Shown one piece after another: positions 20,431 through 32,517 of a stretch of 64,000 nucleotides of DNA; the first letter of the stretch is position 1, and every line of letters starts with the position of its first letter. Under the pieces are notes generated by a model. That model saw nothing but the letters and a program-made list of their open reading frames with translations. It had not been told where the DNA came from and searched no databases. This DNA is from Rhynchopus euleeides. Taxonomy: Eukaryota > Euglenozoa > Diplonemea > Diplonemida > Diplonemidae. The position numbers and the translations under genes were made by a program. The DNA lies in the NCBI GenBank assembly GCA_963210315.1, contig OY723238.1, positions 2,418,001-2,482,000 on the forward strand, given 5' to 3'.

Positions 20431-22528
20431 CTCCTGACCGAGACACAACCCCGCCCAGCACAGTGCCGAGGGGCATTTACGCTTTCGACTGGAATACCGA
20501 GCCTGACCCGGGGAGACACAATCGTGCCACAATCGTGAGGGGCATACTCTCTTGATTGAGAAATACACCTTTTTTGCCCGAGCGACGGCACCTGAAGGCG
20601 GAAGGGTGGCCTGTCACACACAGCCTGCCAGATCCAGCTCGAGCACGGTGACGCGACGTGAGCTTTCCGAGGGCGACAGTTTTCGTGTACCAATGCAACG
20701 CCCCCGGACACGCCCCCGAGAAGCCGGCACGTCTGTCGTGCCCAGCTTATCTGCGCGAATGCCGACTACGCGCACCCCGGCGTCAAGCGGATGCCCGCAC
20801 ACGCCCCAAGCGGGGCATACTCCGTCGAAGCATAGTCTCCCTGCCGGGGGACACACATTCAAGCCTGCATTATTCACAGGGGTCAGGGGGAGTTCCGGGC
20901 GTCTGTGGCCCGGTGTTGAGACGTACGACCTCACAGTTCCATGCAGGGAAGGGGAGCTGCTGACTGGACACCTGCGAGGTGCCGTGGGACATACACAGAG
21001 ATCAGGTATCCAACACAGCCGAGACGCTCTCCCAAGCTGCACTGCTCGGGGAGCAAAAGAAGCAGCGACTGAGAGACGCGTCCGCATCGCCTGTGTCAGC
21101 GGTGCCGCCGCTGAGGGGGTCCACCGAAACCGCAGCCATGGCAGCGGGCCGAGATCATTCCACAAGGTTGGGGGGCAGTCGGCCAGTCTTCCCGAGTACC
21201 CAGCAGCCTACTCGACAAGCCCGAACAGCGACTGCAGCGTGCGACAAGCTCCGGTCCGCGGGGACTCACCTCTCTCATTAAGAAGGCGACTCCGAGAATC
21301 CTTCTGGCATGCCCACACCTCCAGGGCCTCGAATTTCCTCACGCACCGGGAAATACGCCCTCCACACTGAGTCCGGGCGTTACCACTGAATCGACGCCAC
21401 GTGGGGCCACAGGGCCTCCGTTTGATGCGCTGTCTACGAGGCGGGCGATGGGGCAGGTACAGTGGGGATCAGCCCAGTGGGAAGGGGGCCGCAGGAACGT
21501 GTTGTCCACCGCTCGAGCGGAGTTCAGGAGACGACAGTGCGCGCGATCGCCCTCGTTCACCCAGAAGGGCCGGCACCTCTCACACCTACCCCTGGGCACT
21601 CCATGCAGCGTCTCCAGTGCGCCATGAAGAGGCGCGTTGGGCTTCACCCCGCAACTCGCTCGCAGCCAGCGAAGACCGGAGAGGACACAGAGAGCCACAG
21701 AGCGATCGAGATCACGCCGGAAAGCACCGGGTGTTGGCCGGGCTCCCGAAGGGCGAGAGTTTAAGACGGCCGGACAGTAGACTGCTGCGGAGGAGCTGGG
21801 AGGCGAGTTTCAGACTGTGATTTCTCGATCCGCCGAGCCCTGTCCCCAGGCGAGAGCTGCCGGGTCATGGTGGCTGAATATGCACGAGCGTCGCGGTGGT
21901 GGTGCTGGGAGCGCACCAGAGGACTGTCACGCTGAGGGGCTGGGCATGGCCACTGACTACCTGGATACGGCCGTCTCAGTGCATCGCCCGGGGTGCAAAA
22001 CGACATCGAGGATGTCAGGAAGAAGGGTCATGTGGGCACACACCAATATGTCGGAGACGTGAAGAAGCCTCGAGGGGAAGGGTTCCCCAGGGGATGGAGG
22101 ATCCCGAAGAGGTACAGGGTGAGGATTCAAATACCCGGAGTGGGAAACGCACCAGACGTCGGGGGTCAGCCAAGAGCGGGTGGTTGCAGCACAGGCGGGG
22201 CTGTGTGCAACCTTTGCCCCCTTAGTTTCGCCGGGTTGAGACGCATCAACTCTCTCGCCGGGTGCGGCAACTGGAGAGACAGGCATGTTGTCGATAGGGC
22301 ACACCAAGAATCACGAGGCTGACCACACGACGGCGGCACACGGCCGAGGCAGGCGGATCCCCTCAGCGAGTGAGGTGCGATCGTTTTCCGTACAAGGTGC
22401 TCGTGACAACGTAGAAAGCGGTACATTACCATCGGAGGGATGCATACGATGGGCGACGGAGCCTGATCACTTCAATAGTAGACCGTTCGCGCGGCGTCCC
22501 TAAGTCCTTGGGTCCTAAGGGTCCTGGG
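20431..22528. other. Unrecognised block between the direct repeats
   Basis: About 2 kb of moderate-complexity sequence without a convincing gene. The longest open frame (20552-21370, +) has a composition like random GC-rich sequence, and other frames are open over the same bases. It may be the eroded inside of a mobile element. Confidence 0.3.
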
Positions 22529-22944
22529 TGGAAGCGTCCAATGCAACACTCACAGCATAGAGGCCAAGTGTTTCTCGTAGTATTTTGCACATAACACACC
22601 TGTGTGGTACGGGAAATGCTACGAGGAACGCGATGGACTCGGGACTGCTGCTGGCCTCTCTTGCTATGGTTTACTTATGTTTCGTGCTCCACCTGCTCCA
22701 CCTCATTCTGCACTTCAGATGATCCACTTCACGTGGGTTACGGGGTTTGGGACAACGATGATATGTTGTGTCCGACGACAAGGTAAGGTAAGCTCATCGA
22801 GGTACACCAAACCGGAGTTGTCAAATCAAAAAAAAATATGGGGGGGGGTTTTTTTCAAAGTGCAAGAGGTGGAGCCCGTTCAACAGGTGGAAGCGTCCAA
22901 TGCAACACTCACAGCATAGAGGCCAAGTGTTTCTCGTAGTATTT
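22529..22944 (+). repeat. Second 251-bp repeat inside a 58-bp duplication
   Basis: Bases 22529-22586 (GTGGAAGCGTCCAATGCAAC start, TTTCTCGTAGTATTTT end) are repeated at 22887-22944. Between them lies the right copy of the 251-bp repeat (22583-22836) and about 50 bp ending TTCAACAG. The 58-bp copies look like a long target duplication or a tandem duplication around the inserted repeat. Confidence 0.8.
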
Positions 22945-23693
22945 TTCGCGCGCGCGAAATCATGCAACATCGGCCCCTCAGACAAATTGCCTCAAGGGTC
23001 CAGACCAGGGTACTATATATGTTTGGCGCAAGGGGCCCATTTCACGGTTCGCGGCTGCAAAATGGAGGTTTTGCGGCAATCAGTGAGTACTTCGGGAGTT
23101 GGTGACGAACCCAAAACAGGATCACGGACCGTCGCCGATACCCGTTCTCGAGAAGGAAGGGCACGGTCACATGCGTCCGTTAGTTCCTGCTGGACAGACT
23201 TCACAGGGGACAGGGGGGTCTGGGGGGCGGAGCCCCCCAGCCGCCGGAGGCCACGGTAGTGAACATTTGTCAGCCTCGTCCCCGAGTCCGCTTCATAGTC
23301 GAACACCACATACAGACAACGTGCACCTTGAGACAGCATGCTCAAGAGGTACATCGGCCTGGTGCCTGCGGCAGGCCACTATGCTCTTGGCTTCGGCCTC
23401 CTCTGGCTTTGACCATGCTCCGACGGTCCCCAGCAGGTTCAGATCTCGCTCCTTTGGAGCGTGGTGGTATCAATTTGTACGAGAGGGTGCTGCCCTTCTC
23501 CTTCAGAACCCCTTCCCATCCGAGGCAAAAACTTCCGAGAAACTTTTTTTATTTAATTTCTCCCCCTTGGGAGAAATGCCCGGGAGAGAGGTGGGAGAAG
23601 GGTTTTCCCAGAATCATTTTTTTAACGAAATAGGCCCCTATTTCTCCTCGAGCGAACGCCCTGCTTGCAAAAAAAGAAAAAGAAAACCGCCCC
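22945..23693. other. Spacer with one G-rich module
   Basis: No gene. It contains the G-rich module at 23212-23270 and, near 23558-23600, inverted TTTCTCCC/GGGAGAAA stretches. Confidence 0.4.
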
Positions 23694-23831
23694 CCCGCCC
23701 CCTCCCCCGACACCCCCTTCTAGCGGTGGGCGCTGCTCGTGCCTGCCGCCCCAGCCTTGGCCTGCAGTTCAGGTGGCCCTGTCGTTGCGTCTACCCCCGA
23801 ATGGGGCACGCCCAGCCTTGCCCCCCTCATA
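23694..23831. repeat. Left part of the duplicated WD40 5' flank
   Basis: It matches 15013-15147 almost base for base (TTCTAGCGGTGGGCGCTGCT and onward to GCCCCCCTCATA). The continuation of this sequence is found only after the 13.3-kb element, at 37166. Confidence 0.88.
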
Positions 23832-23937
23832 CACGGTGGTCTTAAACAGCGGTTTACATATGTAAAATGCATATCATTTTGCATATGAAAATCCCGGGCT
23901 GACATAAGACAGTCAGGATTTACATATGTAAACCTGG

Positions 23938-25407
23938 GAGGATTCTTCATATTCCTGGATTTCCCGAATTTCCTGGATTTCCCCCGGCCCCTTAGGCGAT
24001 TTCAGGGCGGACAGGGCGGACATATCCGGACAGGAAATCCGGGTGTCCGGATGTCCGGGTCCAATTTTGACCCCCCCCCCCCCCCCCCCCCCGGACATTT
24101 CCCGAATTTCCCGCCCGGACATGTCCGGGCGGACATCCGGACATCCAGAAATGTCCGCCCCGGACAGGGCGGACATGTCCGGGCGGACATTTTCTGGTGT
24201 CCGGATGTCCGGGCGGACATGTCCGGACCCGGAAATTCGGGAAATCCAATTTTGACCCCCCCCCCGGACATGTCCGGCCAGGACCTCAATAGTTTGATTT
24301 TTGGTCCAGAAAATAGTTTGAAAATTTTTGAAATCTGGGTGCCCAAAAAAAAATTTCCTAAGACCGGCGATTTGTAGGGGGACCCTTTCGAATTTTTTTT
24401 TGGGGAAGGGTAAATTGAACGTTTTTGGCCAAATGAAGCCACTGCGACCATTCCCGGGCCTCAGAAATCAGATTTTGGCCCCTCAAATGCGGTGCCGGTC
24501 CGGACAAAAAATCGAAAAAATCGTGAAAAATGGCCCATTTTCCCCAGCCAAAAATGGGCCAAAAATGCCCCCCGGACACCCCCAGAGACATGTCCTAATC
24601 CGGGGTGCCAGTAGGGGGGACCTTTCGATTTTTTTTTCGAGGAGAGGTCAATTGAACGTTTTTGGACATCTGAGGCCACTGCGACCATTCCCAGGCCTCG
24701 GAAATGAGATTTTTGGCCCTCAAATGGGGTACCGGTCCCCACGAAATTCCGAAAAAAATCATGAAAATCGAAAGGTCCCACGCACCAAATTCTGCCCAAA
24801 AATCGTCAAAAATGGACATGTCATACGCAGCAAGGGGGCAAACCACTCCCCAATGCTCAATGATTCCACGGCAAGCCAGATTTTCTGATCAATTGGTTTG
24901 TTTGAGCATGTTCCTGGCCCTTGTTTGGAAAGTAGATGACCCCTGGCTGGAGAGGACGGTTGTGCTCGACCGGACGGAGAGAGAACTTTCTCCATATCCA
25001 CCTCCACTCCACAATGCCACAAGTGGCAGGAAGGCCGGGTGTTACAGGCCTCAACCAGGGTTCCAAGGCTCTCCACTTCCTGGCTGCGTCAGGGATCACC
25101 GGGTACAGCGAGCAGGATTCCCTGTCCTGACACCCCAGCATGTACCACCGGAAGAACCCGAAACAGCAGCCGCCCCTCATGGGGGTTGCAAGAGGCACGG
25201 AAATCGTTCAAATCGGACCAAGTCCGAAAATTCGGCACTTTCTTGGGTACAAATTGCGGTCCGAAATTTTCCGATTTTTTGAAAAAAGGCTAATTCTGTA
25301 AGGGGGACCTTTTCGAATTTTTTTTTCGGGCACTTTTTCCACAAGGAAATGTCCGCCCTGTCCGCTACTGTCCGCTACTGTCCACTACCGATTTCAAGGA
25401 TCCTCCC
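23938..25407 (+). repeat. Internal long direct repeat, left copy (about 1.47 kb)
   Basis: It begins GGATTCTTCATATTCCTGG and ends TTTCAAGGATCCTCC. The right copy is at about 34888-36687 in the same orientation. The main difference is the number of copies of a roughly 150-175-bp unit built of GGACATGTCC and GGGCGGACAT motifs: one here, three on the right. The unit is itself largely an inverted repeat separated by C tracts. No coding content is recognised, and the ends lack the TG...CA of LTRs. Confidence 0.88.
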
Positions 25408-25432
25408 TGGGATTTACATATGCAACTTCCAG

Positions 25433-25795
25433 ATTTACATACCGTATACGTAAATATTTTGGAACGTAAATATTATGGAACGTAAATATTATGGAACGTA
25501 AATATTATGGAACGCTGGTGGGTTGGCGTTCCAGATTTTTTTCGTTCCATAATATTTACAGGGCTTTCTGCGACTCGGGGACTTGGACCAGGTGATCGGA
25601 CGGCGTACAGAGTCCCTGACGGGACCTACTCGTGCACTTTTCGCGCGATTCCTGACGCAAGCCGTCCTCACCACCGAGTCCCCAACTGGCCCTGTAAATA
25701 TTTTGGAACGTAAATATTATGGAACGGACCGGGCAAAAATGGGCCCGTTCCATAATATTTACGTTCCATAATATTTACGTATACGGTATGTAAAT
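25433..25795. mobile_element. Fold-back (MITE-like) element, copy 1
   Basis: A 363-bp element whose ends are perfect 26-bp inverted repeats starting ATTTACATACCGTATACG. Inside each end is the motif TATTATGGAACG repeated in inverted form, and the centre is unique (GACTCGGGGACTTGGACC). No coding capacity. Four copies occur, all within the 13.3-kb element. Confidence 0.9.
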
Positions 25796-26197
25796 CCCAA
25801 ATTTACATATGGGGGGCCTTCGCTCTGTGTCAAACTGTGTCAAATTGTGTCAGTGTGTCACACAGGCGGTTTTTTTCACCTTAGGCGAAATCGGCAAAAA
25901 CGCCGCCAAGCCTTCGCTCTGTGTCACTGTGTGTCACTGACTCAGAGCGAAGGTCCCGTGACACAGGGGTGTTGGGGACAATGCAAAATTTGCGAAAAAT
26001 CTCGAAAAAAAATTCTGGCAGAGGGGGGCCCTCGCTACCAGATGTGACTGAGTGAGAAAAAGTGAGCTCCAGCCCACTTCCCCTCACTGACTGACGAGCT
26101 GTGACGAGCTGTGACTGGTAGCGAGGACCCCCGAGGTGAAAAAAATTGGGTTCCACACAAAACTGGCTCCAAAGTGACATACTCCCACGCGGTCCTT

Positions 26198-27150
26198 ACA
26201 CACTGTGTCATGCCCCCCCAGGCTTCCAGCACAGTGTGTCATGCCCCCCCAGGCTTCCAGCACACTGTGTCATGCCCCCCCAGGCTTCTAGCACAGTGTG
26301 TCATGCCCCCCCAGGCTTCTAACACACTGTGTCATGCCCCCCCAGGCTTCCAGCACACTGTGTCATGCCCCCCCAGGCTTCTAGCAGAGTGTGTCATGCC
26401 CCCCCAGGCTTCCAGCACACTGTGTCATGCCCCCCCAGGCTTCCAGCACACTGTGTCATGCCCCCCCAGGCTTCTAACACACTGTGTCATGCCCCCCCAG
26501 GCTTCTAGCACAGTGTGTCATGCCCCCCCAGGCTTCCAGCACAGTGTGTCATGCCCCCCCAGGCTTCTAGCACAGTGTGTCATGCCCCCCCAGGCTTCTA
26601 ACACACTGCGTCATGCCCCCCCAGGCTTCCAGCACACTGTGTCATGCCCCCCCAGGCTTCTAACACTGTGTGTCATGCCCCCCCAGGCTTCTAACACACT
26701 GCGTCATGCCCCCCCAGGCTTCCAGCACACTGTGTCATGCCCCCCCAGGCTTCTAACACACTGTGTGATGCCCCCCCAGGCTTCTAACACACTGTGTCAT
26801 GCCCCCCCAGGCTTCCAGCACAGTGTGTCATGCCCCCCCAGGCTTCCAGCACACTGTGTCATGCCCCCCCAGGCTTCTAACACTGTGTGTCATGCCCCCC
26901 CAGGCTTCTAACACACTGCGTCATGCCCCCCCAGGCTTCCAGCACACTGTGTCATGCCCCCCCAGGCTTCTAACACACTGTGTGATGCCCCCCCAGGCTT
27001 CTAACACACTGTGTCATGCCCCCCCAGGCTTCCAGCACAGTGTGTCATGCCCCCCCAGGCTTCCAGCACACTGTGTCATGCCCCCCCAGGCTTCTAACAC
27101 ACTGTGTCATGCCCCCCCAGGCTTCTAGCACACTGTGTAATACCCCCAGG
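26198..27150 (+). repeat. Satellite 3: 31-bp units, about 31 copies
   Basis: The unit is TGTGTCATGCCCCCCCAGGC plus TTCCAGCACAC or TTCTAACACAC. The 31-bp period shifts frame each unit, so long open frames (up to 266 codons) arise without being genes. Variants alternate CCAG and CTAA in irregular blocks, consistent with unequal exchange. Confidence 0.93.
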
Positions 27151-28619
27151 CCGCCTTCCTCCCCCACTCCGTCGCAGTCACTAAGTGGCTTTTCGGCGAT
27201 CGCAGTGCTCCGTCCCTCCCGCTGCAACCAACTGAGGCTTCCGTCCCGTTGCCCGTCACCACCTCGAGGGAGGTATCCCGGGGTTTCGACGGCGTCGTCC
27301 GGCCCGCCGTCGCCTCACGCCTACCAGTGCCTACCTCCGCCAGCTCCGCCACTCAGGAAGCACAGCTTTGACACCCGCGCCCTCGTCACACACATCTCTA
27401 CCGCGCCTCTGCGCTGTGCTCCTCCGTCTTGTTCGCACCCCCTTTACCCTTCACGCCCGTGCAGCCCTGCCACCAGCTTTCCGGCGTAGTCGCCGCCGGT
27501 GTCCGGCGACGCCCGCTGAGGTTCCACAGGAACAGCCGGCAGACTGACAGGCAGCCGCCCTGGATCCCGTGCCAGAAGTCAACAAACGCGTCGGTGATCC
27601 GCTCCCGCCCCGCGGCAGCCCTTTCGGTGACCTCGAAGGTGTGCACCAGTTCCGACTGGGCCTCGCGTTGCAGCTGCCCGCCCCAACTCCTTCCCCTCCC
27701 GTCGCCCAGTCAGTCCCTCTCGCGTGCCGCCAGCTTTGGACCACACCCCGCTCGGCCCGCCTCGGCAGTTATCCCCAGTACGCGCGCCTCCCGGGTCGGG
27801 TTCGCGCCCACCCTTTACCAACCCCCTTGCGCATCGTTTTTTGAGCGCGCGGGAACGCGCAGCACCCCTGGCCATCGGTCAGTCGTCACCCCCCCGGCGC
27901 CCCCACCGCCCTCCGCGTCCAGCGCCAGGACAGCACATCCCCTGCTGACACTGTTGCGCGGGGGGCCGCGCGAAGCGCGGCCCCGCGACCCCACCCCCAC
28001 CCCGCGCGAAGCGCGGGGTGGGGTCGCGGGGCTGGGGGTGGGGGTTTATCCTTATCTTCCTTGGGGGGTGCAGGACCTCCCCCATGATTGACGAGTTGGG
28101 GGTATAGCTTGGCGGACGATGACGTGGCATCGACAGCGGCTTGCACCCCCCCCCCCCCTGAAATAGGCGCGTGAACTCTTGCGTCACTTCGCACAGTGTG
28201 CATCATGTTCAAATGACACGCAGGAGCCAGTAGGCTGCCTTTCAAACGGGGTGCCTGTCCCTGCTGGACAGGGGGGTCTGGGGGGCGGAGCCCCCCAGCC
28301 GCCGGAGGCCATGGGAGTGAACATTTATTCCTGGCGGGCACGGTTACTCACGGTATGGTCCCTCGGGGCCAGGCTGCGATGCCAGCACGCTAACCCAAAT
28401 TGCAATACGGCGGGCGCAGATTCGGTGTGAATTGGGCTGCCTCCTGGGTAGCCCGGGCCCTACCCGATGTGACGATAAATTGTCGTGCAAGGACACGCCA
28501 CAGGGGGGTCTGGGGGGCGGAGCCCCCCAGCCGCCGGAGGCCACGGTAGTGAACGTCTGTTCACAGGTTGGGGGCGCAGGAGGGGGGGGGGGGGGCGGAT
28601 GTTTATGGCGGGTCCTCAA
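27151..28619. other. GC-rich block with hairpins and two G-rich modules
   Basis: Bases 27957-28040 contain CCGCGCGAAGCGCGG and CCCCGCGCGAAGCGCGGGG hairpins. G-rich modules are at 28267 and 28502. On the - strand at about 27560-27660 a stretch reads HTFEVTERAAAGRERITDAF, protein-like but without start or continuation, possibly part of the pseudogene that follows. No intact gene. Confidence 0.4.
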
Positions 28620-29265
28620 ATTGAAGCCTTGCCTGGAGCTGCTCCACAGCGTCCCGGGCATCGCTCTTCGCAGGAACTCCTCCTTCAAACGCTGCATGGG
28701 GATGTAGCGGCGGATGGTGCTCTCGTCGATCTGGCACAGGTCCTCCTGCAGCTACCTGATGCGCTCTTGCTTCGCAGAACTCGCCATCGTCACGCTTCTT
28801 CCTGACGCAGGCCTCCGCGAGCTGCTTCACCAGCTCCGCGTCCCCCCGATGCAACTGCGCGCGCTGGAGGGGGGCCCCGGATGGGAGGGGTAGGCGGTGC
28901 CGCATGGCTACACCTCGTGCAGGCTGCTGGATCGACGCCGCGGTCCCTGCAGCCGGGTCGTCGCAAACCCCAGAGCTTGTGCGGCCAGGTGCAGGGCTGC
29001 GACCTGTCTCGACCCGCATCTCCGCCCAGGCCCGCCCAGTCCCGTAGCTCACGCCCGACTAGGCGTTTCATCGCCTCGGGGATGAACCCCTCCGGAACTG
29101 GGTTCTTCCCCAGCCGTACGGCCTCGTCGTACAGCGCCCGTCTCCTGTATCGCTTTCATGAGCCGCTCGCGAGGGGGTGAAGGTGTAGCGCCCCTCGACG
29201 GGGTGCTGGAGGATGGCCCTCAGGTCATCGGGCTCATCGCGGTGGTATTGACAACTTGAGGCCCC
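28620..29265 (-). pseudogene. Degraded coding remnant, family unknown
   Basis: Reading on the - strand from about 29265, protein-like pieces follow one another in order but in different frames: HRDEPDDLRAILQHPVEGRY, then LYDEAVRLGKNPVPEGF and IPEAMKRLVGRELRDWAGLG, then DAELVKQLAEACVRKKRDDG, then after a frame change and a TAG, DLCQIDESTIRRYIPMQRLK and EEFLR. At least three frame changes and one in-frame stop break it. The later part is charged and helical (coiled-coil-like). I do not recognise the family; it may be a captured host or element gene. Confidence 0.5.
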
Positions 29266-29970
29266 CTGTGGTTAAGCCCCCCCTTGCCAGACCCCCCAGG
29301 GGGGGCTTAAACACGGGGGATCCCAGGTAATAGCGTTTTCCTCGCTGCCCCTGTCGCTGCCTCCCGTGGGGTCTCGACAGCACTAGACATTTCGGCGCAG
29401 GTAGATTGCCTCCACTACAGGCTCACCCTAGACGAAGAGGGTGTCGCCATGGGAACCACAAACCCGATGAAGTGGTGTGTAGTGCTAACACGCCATGAAA
29501 GCCTCGCCAACCTGGCCAATTTAGCCGGAGGGGCATCGGTCTACCTGGAACAATGAGACGCTCAAAATACCAAGGGAACCCGCACGTCTTCTTTGGAATT
29601 CCCCTCAACGGGGAACACGCACCTGACCTGGTGTCCCAAGGCCACGACGCCTCCCCCCACCTGGCACACCGGATCCCGCTGGACTGTGGGGGCGTCACTA
29701 AAGTGTTTGCGTAATAACACTGTGTTCACCACCTCCGGTCTTCACGGTCAGGTGAAGATCAATTTTGCAGATCGCGACATGTCATGACCATGTCATGGGG
29801 TTCTTCGGGTGTCCCCATTCAGAAAACACCCGAGAAATATGACAACTTTGCTAAACTGGACCCAACTCCCCACACTCTTTTTTTTGCCATTTTTTCCATT
29901 TTTGGGCTCACTTTTTCTCACTTTTTCTCACTTTTCTCACTCCAGAGCGAAGGCCCCCATGTAAATCCAG
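29266..29970. other. Unrecognised spacer in the 13.3-kb element
   Basis: It contains a CCCCCCTTGCCAGACCCCCC/GGGGGG inverted stretch near 29278-29305 and repeated TCACTTTTTCTCACTTTT near 29911. No gene seen. Confidence 0.35.
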
Positions 29971-30357
29971 ATTTACATACCGTATACGTAAATATTTTGG
30001 AACGTAAATATTATGGAACGTAAATACCGTATACGTAAATATTTTGGAACGTAAATATTATGGAACGTAAATATTTTGGAACGCTGGTGGGTTGGCGTTC
30101 CAGATTTTTTTCGTTCCATAATATTTACAGGGCTTTCTGCGACTCGGGGACTTGGACCAGGGGATCGGACGGCATACAGAGTCCCTGACGGGACCTACTC
30201 GTGCACTTTTCGCGCGATTCCTGACGCAAGCCGTCCTCACCACCGAGTCCCCAACTGGCCCTGTAAATATTTTGGAACGTAAATATTATGGAACGGACCG
30301 GCCAAAAATGGGCCCGTTCCACAATATTTACGTTCCATAATATTTACGTATACGGTA
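29971..30357. mobile_element. Fold-back element, copy 2
   Basis: The same element as at 25433, with an extra duplication of the left terminal repeat. Its right end runs straight into copy 3, without an intervening spacer. Confidence 0.88.
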
Positions 30358-30664
30358 TTATGGAACGTAAATATTTTGGAACGCTGGTGGGTTGGCGTTC
30401 CAGATTTTTTTCGTTCCATAATATTTACAGGGCTTTCTGCGACTCGGGGACTTGGACCAGGTGATCGGACGGCATACAGAGTCCCTGACGGGACCTACTC
30501 GTGCACTTTTCGTGCGATTCCTGAGGCAAGCCATCCTCACCACTGAGTCCCCAACTGGCCCTGTAAATATTTTGGAACGTAAATATTATGGAACGGACCG
30601 GGCAAAAATGGGCCCGTTCCATAATATTTACGTTCCATAATATTTACGTATACGGTATGTAAAT
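30358..30664. mobile_element. Fold-back element, copy 3, fused to copy 2
   Basis: It lacks the outermost left repeat and starts at TTATGGAACGTAAATATT; the right end is complete. The head-to-tail fusion could come from recombination between terminal repeats. Confidence 0.85.
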
Positions 30665-32517
30665 CTGGATTTACATATGTAAATTCCGATTTACATATGT
30701 AAAATCCGGCGATTTATAGGGGGACCCTTTTCGAATTTTTTTTCCGGGGTGGGTCTATTTTGGACGTTTGAGGCCGATTTCGAAGGAACTTTTGAGTTTT
30801 GAGCCTATTTTGGGCCCTAAAACGCGTTAAAACCGGTCCCGAAAATGGCTGATTTTTGGCCTTGGCCAAATCTCGCCCAAAATATTGACCCAAAATTTTC
30901 TGGGACGAAAATCGGGTCCTGGTGGTCTGGAACTGTCCATTTTCGAAGACAGTCGTGAGAAAATCTCGAGTTTCCGCCCCGAGTTCCCTCATGCGACCCC
31001 AAAAATCAAGCAAATGAGGGTTGCCTCCAAATCGGGGTTGTGGGGAGAAAATCGGCCAATTGAGGTTCGGGTCGTCTCTTGTGCGAAATTCAGACAAAAC
31101 TCAAGTATTCAAACGCTATACCTACCCCAACCGCAACCCCACCCCCTGCCTTCTGCCCCCCCCACCCCTGTGCAAGGTCATGTGCCCCGTCCCATCGCGT
31201 GTTGCCTTGATTGTTGCAGATTTTCAAATTGGGAAATTTCAGGTGACCCGATGATAGGGATGTACCCCGAGGGTCTACCTGCAGGGATCCACTTTTTGCT
31301 ATGCCTGCATTGCTGCTGTTTGCGCTTCTCGCCTCCACACACCACCCTGGGGGGAGGGACAGAGGGCGGAGGGGGCTACACACTTACACAACCGATTCGG
31401 TCAAACAATGCCACGTCATCCCCATTGGGGTCCTGGACCGCGGCGTCTCTCCCAGCGAATTGGTGTCGTCATCAGGCAGGCTAAGTAGTTGTCTACACAG
31501 GACATTGGTTTTAAGGGGGGTCTGAGTTCTGCGGAACTGGCTTCAAGGGACGCTCCCTCGTAATGACTGGGTGGATGGAGCCAAGTAATACCAGGTGGTC
31601 GGACACCGGAACTCTCGGCATTTATTAGTCGCGGGAACTGTGTCCGTGTGGTCGGGTGTGACCCCTTCCGATTCCACTGATTCCACTCTTGAACATGTAG
31701 TGTTGAAAGATACTTGGTGTTCTGATGTTTTACAGGGTACTTGACAAAGGAAAGAGGGTGGTCAGTCTTGTGATCCACCCTGAATCCTTCCTGTGAGCAG
31801 CAGATCCACAACACCTCGACTTCTTTCAGCGGCTGTATTGATATTGCCTGACACAGCAAACATGATTCAATTGGAGGAACAAGCCTCGTACACCAGCGGC
31901 CCAAAAGGTGGATTTCATGTATGGTTTTAGGATTTCCCTTATTACTGATGGTGTAGAGACTACAAAGCCTGACCTGATGACGCCGCCATGAACCTGGGAG
32001 ACACGCCGCGTGAGAAGGGACCTCGGTGCGGGGTGGCGTGAAGATCCTGCCTGAGTGCCCTCGTCGGGACCCGCGGTAAACCGTGGCGTTCCCCCCGAGG
32101 CAAGTCCAGGACGAAGGTTGCAGATAACCGCTGCACCTCTTCGTCCGAAAGGAGCTCACAGGATAGGGGAACTGCCCACACCCCACTCACGACAGTGTAT
32201 CCGAAAGGTGCACTGCGCGTGTGGTGGCGGTGTCGGGTCCAGACCCACCTCGTTCCCCCATGCCCGTCAGTTGTTGCCCCTCCAGGGGTGGCTGCTGTCT
32301 GGCATGGGGGGCGCCCTCCCTGCCTTGCAAGGGAAAATGTAGAACGGCATGCTGCCCGTTTCTTCATTTTTCACCTGCCTGGTGGGGGGGGAACCTCTCA
32401 CGAGGCAAAAAAGAGGAACGGCATGCTGCCCGTTCGCTCATTTTTGCCTCGGGGGTACATATGCAACCTCCGGATTTACATATGTAAGCTCCGGATTTTA
32501 CATATGTAAACTCCAAA
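30665..32517. other. Unrecognised interior of the 13.3-kb element
   Basis: TTTACATATGTAAA palindromes lie near 30669-30700 and 32473-32508. Bases 30720-31110 have the same style (GGGGGACCCTTTTCGAATTT, then TTTTTTTCC) as the internal direct repeats. Open frames on the - strand (31416-32186; 31960-32367) show no family pattern and lack an ATG at the longest start. Not called as genes. Confidence 0.35.

Noticed and set aside
20552..21370. 272-codon frame between the direct repeats
   Set aside because: Low-information composition, other frames open over the same bases, no domain recognised.
22120..22145. tRNA-like GATTCAAATACC stretch
   Set aside because: No A box or acceptor stem could be placed around it; no tRNA was found anywhere in the window by eye.
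26198..27128. Long open frames up to 266 codons in the 31-bp satellite
   Set aside because: The unit has no stop in any frame and its length is not a multiple of three, so all frames stay open; no start context or domain.
26198..27150. CRISPR array
   Set aside because: Units are contiguous without unique spacers and the genome is eukaryotic.
31416..32367. Open frames of 256 and 135 codons on the - strand in the large element
   Set aside because: The longest has no ATG at its start and neither shows any recognisable motif; could be chance in GC-rich sequence.
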